Made by a program: the position numbers and the translations under genes. Shown here piece by piece: positions 33,641 to 44,796 of a stretch of DNA of 64,000 bases (positions within the stretch are counted from its first letter, which is position 1; each line of letters opens with the position of its first letter). Below the pieces are notes generated by a model. It did no database searches and had not been told where the DNA came from. It worked only from the letters and a program-made list of their open reading frames with translations. Source of the DNA: Lactarius indigo (Eukaryota > Basidiomycota > Agaricomycetes > Russulales > Russulaceae); contig JAFKAC010000005.1 in the NCBI GenBank assembly GCA_025766275.1, positions 2,356,001 to 2,420,000 of the forward strand, given 5' to 3'.

Positions 33641-34122
33641 CGAGTGAAGACGAGCGCACTCACCAGCGGTGCGCTGCGGTGATGGAGCAACAAAAGCTCG
33701 ATCCTGAATGCTGGATGCAGTATCCAGGAACAGGTGCCGGACTCTAGTTCGAGCCACGGGACGGCGCCATGGATTTGCTGATAAGAGTTTCCGAGAGTCG
33801 ACATCAAATTCGGAAAGAGAGTTCCGGAACATAAGGTCGACGAATAGAGCCCTCGACTCGGATACGCACGCACGAGCATGGGGGCGAGTCGCGGGGAACA
33901 CGGAAACATCTCGGAGGTGGTGAAACCGTCGAAGTGGTCTAGTCTAAAGTGCGAAGGACAGCGTGAAGGACACTGGCATATCTCCTTCTCCCAGCCCATA
34001 TTCGAGCTTGCTCGTTAATACGGTATGTTCTGTTCGGTATTTGCCGGCGACCGGATACCGTAGATGCCGTGAGCACCGCGGTAGTATTACGATTACCTGA
34101 TTGTTGGAACACGACGCACATG
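33641..34122. repeat. SNF5 5'-flank repeat, copy 2
   Basis: Matches 55090-55320 and partly 25840-25960 and 40570-40760 (gagcgcactcaccagcggtg.gctg, ttcgagtc.c..gcgccatgg.tttgctgat, gtcgacgaatagagcc). It is presumably the ancestral upstream region of the SNF5 gene. Minus-strand ORFs here are not recognised. Confidence 0.5.
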
Positions 34123-34136
34123 CTGAAACTTCGCTC

Positions 34137-34814
34137 TTTTTTTTTTTTTTTTTAAATCCATGTTTATTCTGGGGTACGTATCCGGGATACAGACCAGTCG
34201 CGGCGTGAACCAACCACATTTAAGAAACACAGGTAAATAGAGGCGCCCCAAACCGTAAATACGAAACCGAGTCAGGGAGACATGAGAAGCTATAGCACCC
34301 CTCGTGGGGGTCGGCGGTTACTCGTCGTGAGACACAATACAGAGGAGTCAAGAGACACATAGGATAAGAGAAAAGGTGAAAAGACCTTACGCGTCACAGT
34401 TACCTAGTCAGGTTCAGGTGGCACTTCGGGTGGGGGGGGACCGGATTCCGGACGTGAGGCAGCGCGGGAGAGCTGGAGGAAGGACAGGAGCCGTGAGGCG
34501 CCCTCCAGCGTGGAGAACAAGGCGGTGTAAGGGTAGACTGGGTGAATAGGTGCATAAGCGGCGCTGAGAACGCCAGCAGAGATGCGTGATGTTAAGAATC
34601 GCGGGCAGCGATGGATAAGGTGTTCGGGGGATCGGAGAGGGGCGCCGCAAGGGCAGGAAATATTCTCCGGTGGGTCATTGGTGCGGAAGCGGACGACGTA
34701 GGTGCCGGTGAAGGCGTGATCAGTGGCCACCTGCATAGCAGTGGACGTCGTGCGTCGCGTAAATTTCGGAGGACCTGTTGGCCGGCCCTCAGCATCTCTT
34801 TCACGGGCGACAGC
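34137..34814 (-). mobile_element. 5'-truncated LINE, ORF2 C-terminus and 3' tail
   Basis: Flanked by a perfect 14-bp target-site duplication ctgaaacttcgctc at 34123-34136 and 34815-34828. On the minus strand it runs from ORF2 coding sequence through ~250 bp of 3' untranslated sequence into a poly(A) tail (the T-run at 34137-34153). The ORF portion (stop near 34404) has FTRRTTSTAMQVATDH, NISCPCGAP and the H..CPRF zinc-finger-like motif typical of fungal LINE ORF2 C-termini. Truncated on arrival. It lies in the 3' flank of P450 copy 5. Confidence 0.85.
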
Positions 34815-34828
34815 CTGAAACTTCGCTC

Positions 34829-35107
34829 CGAATGTCAGATCAAGGCAGCTACAGTTCGGGTCTGTTTGGCGCCCGCCGGGCCATCTGCCAAGAAAAAAAA
34901 GATGCGTTCTACGTCGCTGGATCAAACAAGCCATATAAAAAGCCTTATAGTATGCTTATGCTTATTTTATTACTGTGTTTGGTTGTATTCAGTTCGCGGA
35001 GCACCATACTGTACTCCTTGCTCAATTCTTGGACGGCACAGCCACGAACCAAAACCAAAATGTCGTGACAATAGAACGCTATACGACATCACAGGCCTAC
35101 GGTCCTT
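34829..35107. other. 3' flank of P450 copy 5
   Basis: Resembles 17740-17980 (the flank of the relic at 17985). The shared block with ccacgaaccaaaaccaaaa precedes the 3' end of most P450 copies. No gene. Confidence 0.45.
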
Positions 35108-36989
35108 TCACCTGTACAAATTTAGTGTCTCTCTCAGCAAAGCTTCAGACTCTGTAAACCGGGCAGTCATCTTGTATTCGAAATGTTTGGGATTGCTGTG
35201 TCAACTAGTCGTCAATATGAACCCGTCAAGAGAGCAAACAAAAGTCACGTACGAATTTACACCAGAGTGGACCATAGTGCGCACGTCCAGTTCACCCTGC
35301 GCACCTTCAGGGCGCTCGAATAGAATGGCCCAAAGGAGCGTCGCAATGTCGATTGCGAGTGTCCCTTCTGCAACGAACCTACCAGGACATATCCGCCGCC
35401 CGAACCCGAACGACATGTGCCCCGCTTCCCTGCCCGCCATCCGTGCTTTGACCTGGCCTTTCTCATCCAGATACCTAGCCGGGTCGAAGTCCATCGCATT
35501 GTTCCCATACACCTCCGGGTTGAAGTTGAGCGTGCGCATGTTCTGCAGGCAGCCCGTGCCCTTGGGAATGAACATACCCTCGTACCAGTCATCCTCAGTC
35601 GAGACGTGCGGCATTCCAAGGGGAACCGTAGGCGACCAGCGCAGCGTCTCTTTGACCATCGCGCGGATATATGGGAGAGAGGGAAGGTCTGCAAAGGTCG
35701 GTGGACGAGCGCTTCCGACCACCTCGTCAAGCTCGGCGTGCGCCCGGGTTTGGACCTCGGGGTATGCGAGTATGGCGAGAACCCACCACTGGAGAGTGGT
35801 AGACGTCGTCTCTCCACCAACGCTACTGCAGCAGATTATTCCTTCAGATTCTCGCAGTAATTGGGAACACATATTTGGGGACCTACACCATGGTACCAAC
35901 GAGCCAAGCCTGCTCGCGTTCTGAAAGGTCATGTTTACTCTGACTTTGGATCACCGAAGCACCAAAGCTTGGTTGGTCGATTCCGTTCACCTGGTGCAGA
36001 AACTATGACCCATCTCATCGGCGCACCAATACCGCGAGGACTTACCAAATCATTTGCAACTTCGCCGAGAAGACCTTCGAACATGAGTGAATCTTGGATG
36101 AACCAGTACTCTGCGTCCCGTTTCCACTTGGCGAACCTAAGCGGCACGTAAGAGGGAACGGACGATCGATGCAACAATATGGTTACAGTTACCTGCTCGG
36201 AATATATCGCATCCAAGTGAAAATCTCAACCAGACGCGTCCCAGGCTGCATCTCGTGCAACAAGCGCACCACTTGTTTTGCGATTTGGACGACAAGAGGG
36301 TCCTCTACTGAATCTACCGGTGGAAAATGGTAATTGACGGACAGCATAACGGACCACGCGTGTCGTTGGAGATGCTTCTCTAGAGTACTAGAAGGATCCT
36401 TCATCAGCGCAAGCGCCAGCATAATGGCTTCGCGGCCTTGGATAGGGTAGAAGTGTCGAACGGTTGATTTGGAGAAACCTTCCACGGCGACACGACGGAG
36501 GCGGCGCCATCTGTAAAATATCAGGGTAAGATAGCAGACAATGTATTGACGGCATACAGGTCTCCATAGGACGTCAGGGAAACCATCAAGTTCTTCGTTG
36601 AAAATTCGCTTGCAGAGATGTAGTACGGTCGATCAGAATATATGTTTGATCGTTTTTCGAGTAAATCAATGGCGACGCGTTGGCTATTGATGACGAGGAC
36701 CCCCTGCCCAAGGGCGCTTACATACATCATATCACCTGAAAGGAATATGAGCGAGTTTCTGGAGGCTTTGGAAGTGCGGAATGTCACCGTATTCATCCCT
36801 GCGTTTTGATGACATCAGCCAATCCAGATCTGCGATATGACGAACGTCGCCAACGATAGGAAGCCCTTTGGGACCTGGTGGGAGAGTATGGAGGGCTCTC
36901 TGAGCTCGTCTGACTATGAGCCAGAGTATAAAGGCAACGAGGAGAGCTGCAGCATGGTGGGTGGTGTAGTAGTCGATACTCGCAGGCAT
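35108..36989 (-). CDS. Cytochrome P450 monooxygenase, copy 5
   Basis: Seven exons, intact. Start Met at 36989 (MPASIDYYTTHHAAALLVA), anchor LLVAFILWLIVRRA, hinge LPPGPKGLPIVGD. Motifs: VGGETTSTT, ETLR, WYEGMFIPKGT, FDPARYL, FGFGRRICPGR. The last exon is short and reads NPKHFEYKMTARFTESEALL to TGA at 35108; it is reached by a GTACGT donor after GVNS, where an unspliced frame would stop. A one-residue insertion (SSTLEKHL) is seen in the third exon. Closest to copy 2 in its N-terminus. Plus-strand open frames across this gene are antisense shadows. Confidence 0.88.
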
Positions 36990-37963
36990 GAAAAGCAGTG
37001 ATTTCGTTCTGCCGAGTAAGCGAGGAAAGTTAGACCAGATGAAGGACAAGTCCTGCACCAATACTACATTTTATATATCAAGGATTATTACGGGTAATCT
37101 ACATGCAGAACGAGGTAATACAACACAACAGTACTGAGGTAAGCAAGAAGTGACATCACCTAGGTGGAATCTAGGCGGAATCCCCCAGAACTGGGGAATC
37201 CCTGTGGAGCAGGAGAAGAGACACAGGGCAGCAGTCATGACGCAGAAGTACCGGAGTAAGGGTAGTAGGAAGGGCAAAAGATCCGAACGCCCGGGTCCGC
37301 GTTGGCCCGAACGTTGACCTTGACAATGTCCCCCGGGCCGTGATCACGTTCACGCCGCATGGTCTCACTCACTCACTTTGAGTGCCTGTTTTCGGCTGTA
37401 AGGACTACATCCTGAATTCCTGGCTAGGTTTGAAATGATGGATATTTGACCGTTAACTACTCAATTTCAAAGTCGTTTTATATACTTTAAACGCGTACGA
37501 AAATAAACATCCAGTCTTGAAAACATGTGTTTTCCTGATGACTAGATCCATCATCCTAGCCACAGATGCCATCCACAGGGTAAGCAGACCTCTTCCATCG
37601 CTTCCTAAGTGAGGGGCACCGAATCTCACTCGCTGGCCATCATCAATTCCTTACAGGTTGGGTGTCGTGACCTTGCCTCGGTCACATGAACTCTCCTTTT
37701 CGATCGAGAATTCCTTCACGCTTTTGCCCAATCTCTTACACACTATCTATCTCTTACTGCCAGGACTCTCAATACATAACACCTATACGCGGCTCTTCCC
37801 TTGTCCCCTACAAAATACAGCCTAATATTATCATCCCAACGGGAGCATCATCCTTTGAGCGCGGGTGACAACCGGAGAGGCACGGCACGGAACTCCCATT
37901 GAAAAAGCTGAACGGCGACTCGCACAGATAGCTACACTACGATATCACAAGCCTACAGCCCCT
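36990..37963. other. Intergenic between P450 copies 5 and 6
   Basis: No gene found. Unlike the other gaps it contains no clear SNF5 or H2A.Z remnant. 37900-37963 matches the standard P450 3' flank (acgatatcacaagcctac). Confidence 0.4.
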
Positions 37964-39879
37964 TCACCCGTACACATTCAGCGTATCTTTCAGCAATCCT
38001 TCAGCCTCCGTAAACCGAGGGATTATCTTGTACTCGAAAGGTCGAGGGCAGCTGTCCCAACTAGTCGTTAATATAAATCCATCAAAGGAGTGAGCAAAAG
38101 CTGCGTACGAAGTTACGCCACAGTGGACCATAGACTGCAGGTCCAGCTCACCCTGCGCACCTTTAGGACGCTCGAATCGCATCGCCCAAAGAAGCGTCGC
38201 AATGTCGATTCCGAGCGTCCTCTCAGCAAAGAACCTACCAGGGCATATCCGCCGCCCGAACCCGAAAGATATGTGTCCGTCCTCCCGCCCCGCCCTCAGC
38301 GCCTTGACCTGCCCTTTCTCGTCCAGATACCTAGACGGGTCGAAGTCCATCGCGTTGCTCCCAAACACCTCCGGGTCGAAGTTGAGCGTGCGCCAATTCT
38401 GGAAGCAGATAGTTCCCTTGGGAATGAACATCCCCTCGTACCAGTCATCCTCGCTCGAGGCATGCGGCAGGCCCAACGGAACGGTACGCGACCAGCGCAG
38501 TGCCTCTTTGACCATCGCGCGGATATATGGGAGAGAAGGAAGGTCGGCAACGGTCGGTGGACGAGCGGTTCCGACGACCTCGTCAAGTTCGGCGTGCGCC
38601 CGGGCTTGGGCCTCGGGATATGCGAGTAGGGCGAGAATCCACCACATGAGCGTAGTAGATGTGGTCTCCCCACCCACGCTACTGCGGAAGATTATCCTTT
38701 CAGATACTCGCGATGTCTGGGAACACAGATTTGGGAACCTACACTGTGGTGCCAACGAGCCAAGCCTGCTCGCGTTCTGAAAGGTCATGTGTATTCCGAT
38801 TATGGATTACTGAGGCACTAAAGCTTGGTCGGTCAATTCCGTTTGCCTGATGCAGAATCCATTATTGATCTCGTTTGCGCGCCAACTGCTGCGAGAGCTT
38901 ACCAAATCATTTTCAACTTTGCCGATAAGTCCTTCGAACATGAGTGAATCTTGGATGAACCAGTGCTCTGCGTCCCTTTTCCACTTGGCGAACCTAAGAA
39001 GGATGTAAGGGGAAACCTACGATCAATGCAATAATACGGTTACCTGCTCGGGATGTATTTCATCCAAGTGAAAAGTTCAACCAGACGCGCACCAGGCTCT
39101 ACCTGATGCAACAAGCGGTCGGCATGTTTTGCGATTCCGACAACAACCGGGTCATTCTCTGAATCTACCGGCGGAGAGTGGTAATTGGCCGATAACATAA
39201 TAGACCACGAGTGCCGCTGGAGATGCTTTTTCAGATCGGAAGGACCCTTTATCATTGCAAGTGCCAGCATGAGGGCTTCGCGACCTTGGATAGGGTGGAA
39301 GTGTTGAGAGGCTGTTTTAGAGAAACCCTCCACGGTGAGACGACGGAAGCGGCGCCATCTGTAAATTATCAGGGAAAGATAGCAGACAGGGGGTTGATGG
39401 CATACAAGTCTCCATATGGCGCCATGGAAAGCTGGAGGTTCCTTGTTGAGAGATCTCCTGCGCATATGTACTTCTGTCGATCCGAGAATATGTTGGATCG
39501 CTTGTCGAGTAGATCAATGGCGACGCGTTGACTGTTGATGACGAGGACTCCCTGCCCAAGGGCGCTTATGTACATCATCTCACCTGGAAGTAACATGGCA
39601 GTGAGCAGGTGTTTGGAGGCATTGGGAAGATAAAATGTGACCGTATTCATCCTTGCGTTTGGGTGAGGCCAACCAATCGAGATCTGTGATGTGAAGAATG
39701 TCGCCAATGATGGGGAGCCCTTTTGGACCCGGCGGGAGAGTACGGAAGGCTCTCTGAGCTCGTCTAGCTGTGAGCCAGAGTATGAAGGTGACGAGGGGGG
39801 CCACAACGAGGAGGTCAGCTGTGCGGCGACCGCTCAGGTCGAGCATCGAAATAAAACTAAGAGGATGGCGAGTGTCCAT
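37964..39879 (-). CDS. Cytochrome P450 monooxygenase, copy 6
   Basis: Seven exons, intact. The start Met at 39879 begins MDTRHPLSFIS, the leader type shared with copies 3 and 7. Then come anchor LVTFILWLTARRA, hinge LPPGPKGLPIIGD, exon 2 GEMMYISALGQGV, exon 3 WRRFRRLTVEGFSKTASQHF, VGGETTSTTLMWW, K-helix EALR (ExxR kept), WYEGMFIPKGT, FDPSRYL and FGFGRRICPGRFFAE. It ends TLNVYG. It is very similar to copy 7 (for example ALLAYPEAQARAHAELDEVV in both), so this pair is a recent tandem duplication. Confidence 0.9.
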
Positions 39880-41339
39880 GGGAAACGAGAGTGTGGTGGT
39901 CGACTGTGCAGTTTTGTTCTTTAAATACATTTCAGCGATGAGCGCGAGAGTACGTTTTGAGATCACCTGGTCGACGCCAAAGGTGAGGATCAAGGGAAAT
40001 CACAAGCCGATGCCTGAGAGCGATCGGGGGGGGCTCGGAGGCGAGTTCATTATCACAGATGATGGAGCTCAATCACATTGGTGTTTCGGTCCTTTTGGAT
40101 GCCTTTAGAACGAAAAGATGTAGCCGAATAGCCCAATAACTTGAGTTTTCAATGTAGTTGGTAAGGTCTAGGTTCATTGCCTGCCAAGCCGGTATATAAA
40201 CGAGTTTCACGAAAAGAAAAAAACTGGCCCCACGAATAACCATTCACTGCATCAGTTTTGCCTGGAGTATACTTCAGTGAGAACACCTCGAGCTCATCTG
40301 CAGCATGCCAGAATTGGCGCTGTCAGAGAAAGTTCTTGAGTCAACTGAAACAGCTCCTCCTTCAGGGACAACATCCCATGCGAATAGGCGATAACAGTGA
40401 CTGTGGCGGTAAATAAGCCATACCGGAGGTATTGAGCGATAGCAGCTACCTGCCCCGATGTAGCGGGATGACTTACAAAACAGTGGCTGTGATGGCATCA
40501 CCGCCCATGGTCATGAGGCCTGCCGCCCATCCTTGCGCGGCCTACAGTAAGCCTGTAACACGTACTGGGCGTTGATTCGAGTCACCGAACGACGCCATGG
40601 CTTTGTTGATAGAGTTGCTGACAAAATCAACGTCGGAGTCGGAAAGAGTGCTGGAAGTCGACGAATAGAGCCCTCAATACGCACGAATATGTGGGCGAGT
40701 CGCGGGGGACGCAGAAACGTCCCGGTCCCCGAAGTACTAGTCAAGATGGTCTAGTCCAGGACTCCACTGGCAAGATGGCGCAAGGGACGAACCTCTCCTT
40801 CGCCTGGACGCATCAGGAATACAAAACCGTAGGAGCACTAGCCGTAACTAGTGCTGACTAGTGACACCCAAATATGGCAGGAGCTAGTTCCCCTAGTAAT
40901 CACGGCTAGTCAAATTTCGTTTTGCTGATGCTTCGGAGATGACCATGTTCGTTCGAATTCGCTCATTGCTAACACGTGGGTTCTGCAAAAGGTTCTGCTG
41001 AGTATTTTGACAACTTGACGGTGAGTAATGTGAATCCAAGTGTGGCTGCAGTGCACCGGAGCGCGTCAATCCCTCACGCGCCTTACGGCTAGTACCAGTA
41101 TGCCGGTTGTCTTTTCTTCGCGTCCTCTCTCTCGTGCGTATCCACCGCCCATATTACTCTAATACTATACCCTGAGGCTCGCCGGACATCGTGTAACACC
41201 GGACTGCAGTTCCACATCAGTGATATTCCAAGGCACGCCACCAAACTGCGGGAAAGTCCGAAGGCTTCCAACGCGGCGCGAAACTGAGTCGTCAGGCCCA
41301 CCTCTTTCCCGCCTTCCCTTGCTCTCGCGTGCTCCACCA
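39880..41339. repeat. Spacer with SNF5-flank and H2A.Z-flank remnants
   Basis: 40140-40330 repeats the P450 5' flank and SNF5 3' flank seen at 21090-21280 and 44460-44640. 40560-40760 is a scrap of the SNF5 5' flank (gattcgagtcaccgaacgacgccatgg, gtcgacgaatagagccctc); the SNF5 body between them is deleted. 41090-41330 is the 5' flank of the H2A.Z pseudogene. No intact gene. Confidence 0.55.
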
Positions 41340-41775
41340 TGGCTGCTGAAGCGTTGAATACTTTGTGTTGCACGGTCATTGTGGTTCTAATTCCCTATTA
41401 GTCGTATTTACAGAAACAGCGCACGAGGACCACACAGAACAACGTTTATGTTAGCGAAGGCAGCCGCTAACTTGGCTATACCACCACGGTCTGGGTCCTA
41501 GCAGGCGTGTTGCGTGCTCTTTGGACCACACCTCTCTTCTACCCACGTACTCATCTCGTGGCGAAGGCAACGCATCATTCCGGGTCCAGCTATTACACCA
41601 CCGTATCAATGACTGATTGTCCAGGGAGACGAGGAGCTTGATGCGCTCGTGCGAGCGACGATCGCTGGTGGCAGCAAGGTGGTGGTGTCCTGCCGTTCGT
41701 TTACAAGAGCCTGACTGCTTGCGAGGTTAAGAAGCTGGAAGGGGCACCGGTGTTGTGTGCGCGATTGTGATTTTC
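41340..41775 (+). pseudogene. Histone H2A.Z pseudogene copy 2
   Basis: H2A.Z is the histone H2A variant placed near promoters by SWR1. Remains on the plus strand: a start-like accATGGCTGCTGAAGCG, a degraded PVGRIYRY block (cctattagtcgtatttacag), KAAA.., an NAS.. piece (ggcaacgcatca), then GDEELDALVRATIAGG at 41619-41670 and, in a shifted frame, LPFVYKSL..CEVKKLEGAPVL to a stop near 41770. Intron positions are still visible (cag before GGAGACGAGG). An 11-nt insertion between ATIAG and GGVLP breaks the frame, and the same insertion is present in copies 3 and 4. Confidence 0.75.
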
Positions 41776-41974
41776 CCCTAATGTATGCTTTTCCAGAGTA
41801 ATCGTGTCCACTTCACTTTTTTGTTATCGTGCACAGCTTCCACCTGCCTTCTTTCTCACACTCCCCAAGCCTTTCTTTCTTTCTGTCTTTGTTGTTGTCG
41901 TGAGGCACGGCCATGAACCAAAACCCAAAAATCATGACAATAAGATGCTACAATATCACAAGCCTACGGCCCCT

Positions 41975-43891
41975 TCACCCGTACACATTCAAAGTATCTT
42001 TCAGTAATCCTTCAGCCTCAGTAAACCGAGGGATTATCTTGTACTCGAAAGGTCGAGGGCAGCTGTCCCAAATAATTATCAATATGAACCCGTCAAAGGA
42101 GCGAGAAAAGTCACGTACGCAGTCACACCAGAACGGACCACAGTATGCAGGTCCAACTCATCCCGCGCACCTTTAGGGCGCTCGAATCGCATAGCCCATA
42201 GAAGCGTCGCAATGTCGATTCCGAGCGTCCTCTCAGCAAAGAACCTACCAGGGCATATCCGCCGCCCGAATCCGAAAGATATGTGTCCGTCCTCCCGCCC
42301 CGCCCTCAGCGCCTTAACCTGCCCATTCTCGTCCAGATACCTAGACGGGTCGAAGTCCATCGCATTGCTCCCAAACACCTCCGGGTCGAAGTTGAGCGTG
42401 CGTGAATTCTGGAGGCATATGGTTCCCTTGGGAATGAACATGCCCTCGTACCAGTCGTCCTCGCTCGAGGCATGCGGCAGGCCCATGGGAACGGTACGCG
42501 CCCAGCGCAGTGCCTCTTTGACCATCGCGCGGATATATGGGAGAGCGGGAAGGTCGGCAACGGTCGGTGGACGAGCGGTTCCGACGACCTCGTCAAGCTC
42601 GGCGTGCGCCCTGGCTTGGGCCTCGGGATATGCGAGTAGGGCGAGAATCCACCATATGAGCGTAGTAGATGTGGTCTCTCCACCCACGCTACTGCGGAAA
42701 ATTATTCTTTCAGACTCTCGTGATGTTTGGGAGCACATATTTGGAGACATACACTGTGGTGCCAACGAGCCAAGCCTGCTCGCGTTCTGAAAGGTCATGT
42801 GTACTCCGATTGTGAATCACTGAAGCGCTAAAGCTTGGTCGGTCTATTCCGTTTGCCTGATGCAGAATCCATTACTAATCCCATTTGCGCGCCAACTGCT
42901 GCGAGAGCTTACCAAATCATTTTCAACTTTGCCGATAAGTCCTTCGAACATGAGTGAATCTTGGATGAACCAGTGTTCCGCGTCCCGTTTCCACTTGGAG
43001 AACCTAAGAAGGACGTAAGAGGAAACCTACCACCAATACAAAATAATACACCTACATGCTCGGAATGTATCTCATCCAAGTGAAAAATTCGACCAGACGC
43101 GCTCCAGGCTCTATCTCGTGTAACAAGCGGTCGGCATGTTTTGCGATTCCGACAACAACCGGGTCATTCTCTGAATCTACCGGCGGAAGATGGTAATTGG
43201 CAGACAACATAACAGACCACGCGTGCCGCTGGAGATGCTTTTTAACATCGGATGGACCCTTTATCATTGCAAGTGCCAGCATGAGGGCTTCGCGGCCTTG
43301 GATAGGGTGGAAGTGTTGAGAGGCTGTTTTGGAGTAACCTTCGACGGTGAGACGACGGAAGCGGCGCCATCTGTAAAATATCAGGGAAAGATAGCAGACG
43401 GATTGTTAATGGCATACAGGTCTCCATAAGGCGCCATGGAAAGCTGGAGGTTCTTTGTTGAGAAATCTCCTGCACATATGTACTTCTGTCGATCTGAGTA
43501 TATGTTGGATCGCTTGTCGAGTAGGTCAATGGCGACGCGTTGGCTGTTGATGACGAGGACTCCCTTCCCAAGGGCGCTTGTGTACATCATCTCGCCTGAA
43601 AGGAACATGGCAGTGAGCAGGTGTTTGGAGGCATTGGGAAGATAAAATGTGACCGTATTCATCCTTGCGTTTGGGTGAGGCCAACCAATCGAGATCTGTG
43701 ATGTGAAGAATGTCGCCAATGATGGGGAGCCCTTTTGGACCTGGTGGGAGAGTACGGAAGGCTCTCTGAGCTCGTCTAGCTGTGAGCCAGACTATGAAGG
43801 CGACGAGGGGTGCCACAACGAGGAGGTCAGCTGTGCGGTGACCGCTCATGCCGGGGATCGAAATAAAACTAAGAGGATGACGAGTGTCCAT
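41975..43891 (-). CDS. Cytochrome P450 monooxygenase, copy 7
   Basis: Seven exons, intact; near-twin of copy 6. Start Met at 43891 (MDTRHPLSFISIPGMSG), anchor LVAFIVWLTARRA, hinge LPPGPKGLPIIGD. Motifs: VGGETTSTTLIWW, EALR, WYEGMFIPKGT, FDPSRYL, FGFGRRICPGRFFAE. The penultimate exon ends at a GTACGT donor after GVTA, and the last exon (CPRPFEYKIIPRFTEAEGLL) ends TGA at 41975. The fourth exon starts FSKWKRDAEHW where most copies have FAKWKRDAEYW. The sixth-exon frame stops if unspliced, which supports the intron. Confidence 0.88.
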
Positions 43892-44796
43892 GGGAAACCA
43901 GAGTGTGATGGCCAACTATATGCGGTTTTGTTCTTAAATGCATTTCAGTGATGAGCGCAGAGTAAGGTCGGAGATCACCTGGTCGACGCCAAAGGCGAGG
44001 ACACCAAGGGATATCACCAGCGGAGGAGCGATCCGGAGAGGAATCAGACAAAGAATCAGAGGCTTCCATTCTCACAGATGACGGAACTCAATCACGATGG
44101 CGCTTTGGAATCATTTTGAGCGAAACGCTGTGGCGGAATCGCCCGATAAGTGACTTGAGTTTGATGTAGTTGACGAGGTCTGACAAAGCGCAGCGGGCTG
44201 GCACAACCAAACGTTGTCAGAACGACTGGAGCGCCAGGTGCGCATAAGGCAACCAAAATACATCGTAAAGAACGTATGTACTACACGTGAAATCATCATC
44301 ACAAATCTAAGTAGAGGGCAAAGGATCGTCCCTGATTATGCCCGTAAAGTAACGTTCGAATTGTATGTAAGGAATCAAGGGTCGTGATGCGAGACCACCC
44401 CTTACGTTTCACTCATGCCCGACTGACGCCGAGGTAACTCACACATGGGCGCACACTCTCATTTCAACAAGGTCTCGGTTCATTGCTTATAAACCGGGAT
44501 ATAAACGGGTTTCACGAAATGAAAAAAAAGCACCATGAACAACCATTTACCAAGGGTTTTGCCGGGATACACCTCAGCGGGAACACCTTAAGCTCGTCTG
44601 CGCCGTGCCATAATTAGCGGCGTCAGAAATAAATAAGCCGGAGGATATATGGTCACGCGGCGCCAAGCACGGCACACCCAAATGGTTCTTGATGCAATCG
44701 GGACAGCGTCTCGCCGCTTAAACTCCGTTCGGCGTGCGTGGGGATATACATATGTGGAATAAGTAGCGGTCTGCGCACGGTCGATGACACTGATAC
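43892..44796. repeat. P450 5' flank and SNF5 3' flank remnants
   Basis: 43930-44110 matches the copy 6 and copy 3 upstream flanks. 44460-44640 matches 21110-21280 and 40150-40330. A stretch near 44160-44400 also resembles, in inverted orientation, sequence around 18640-18830 (for example cagaacgactg against cagtcgttctg). The SNF5 body is absent. Confidence 0.45.

Noticed and set aside
34611..35924. Plus-strand open frame of 437 codons
   Set aside because: It is antisense across P450 copy 5 and the LINE tail; its content is the complement of conserved P450 codons. Similar antisense frames occur over the other copies (for example 4080-4565, 19160-19738, 38202-38780, 42212-42790, 50996-51571).
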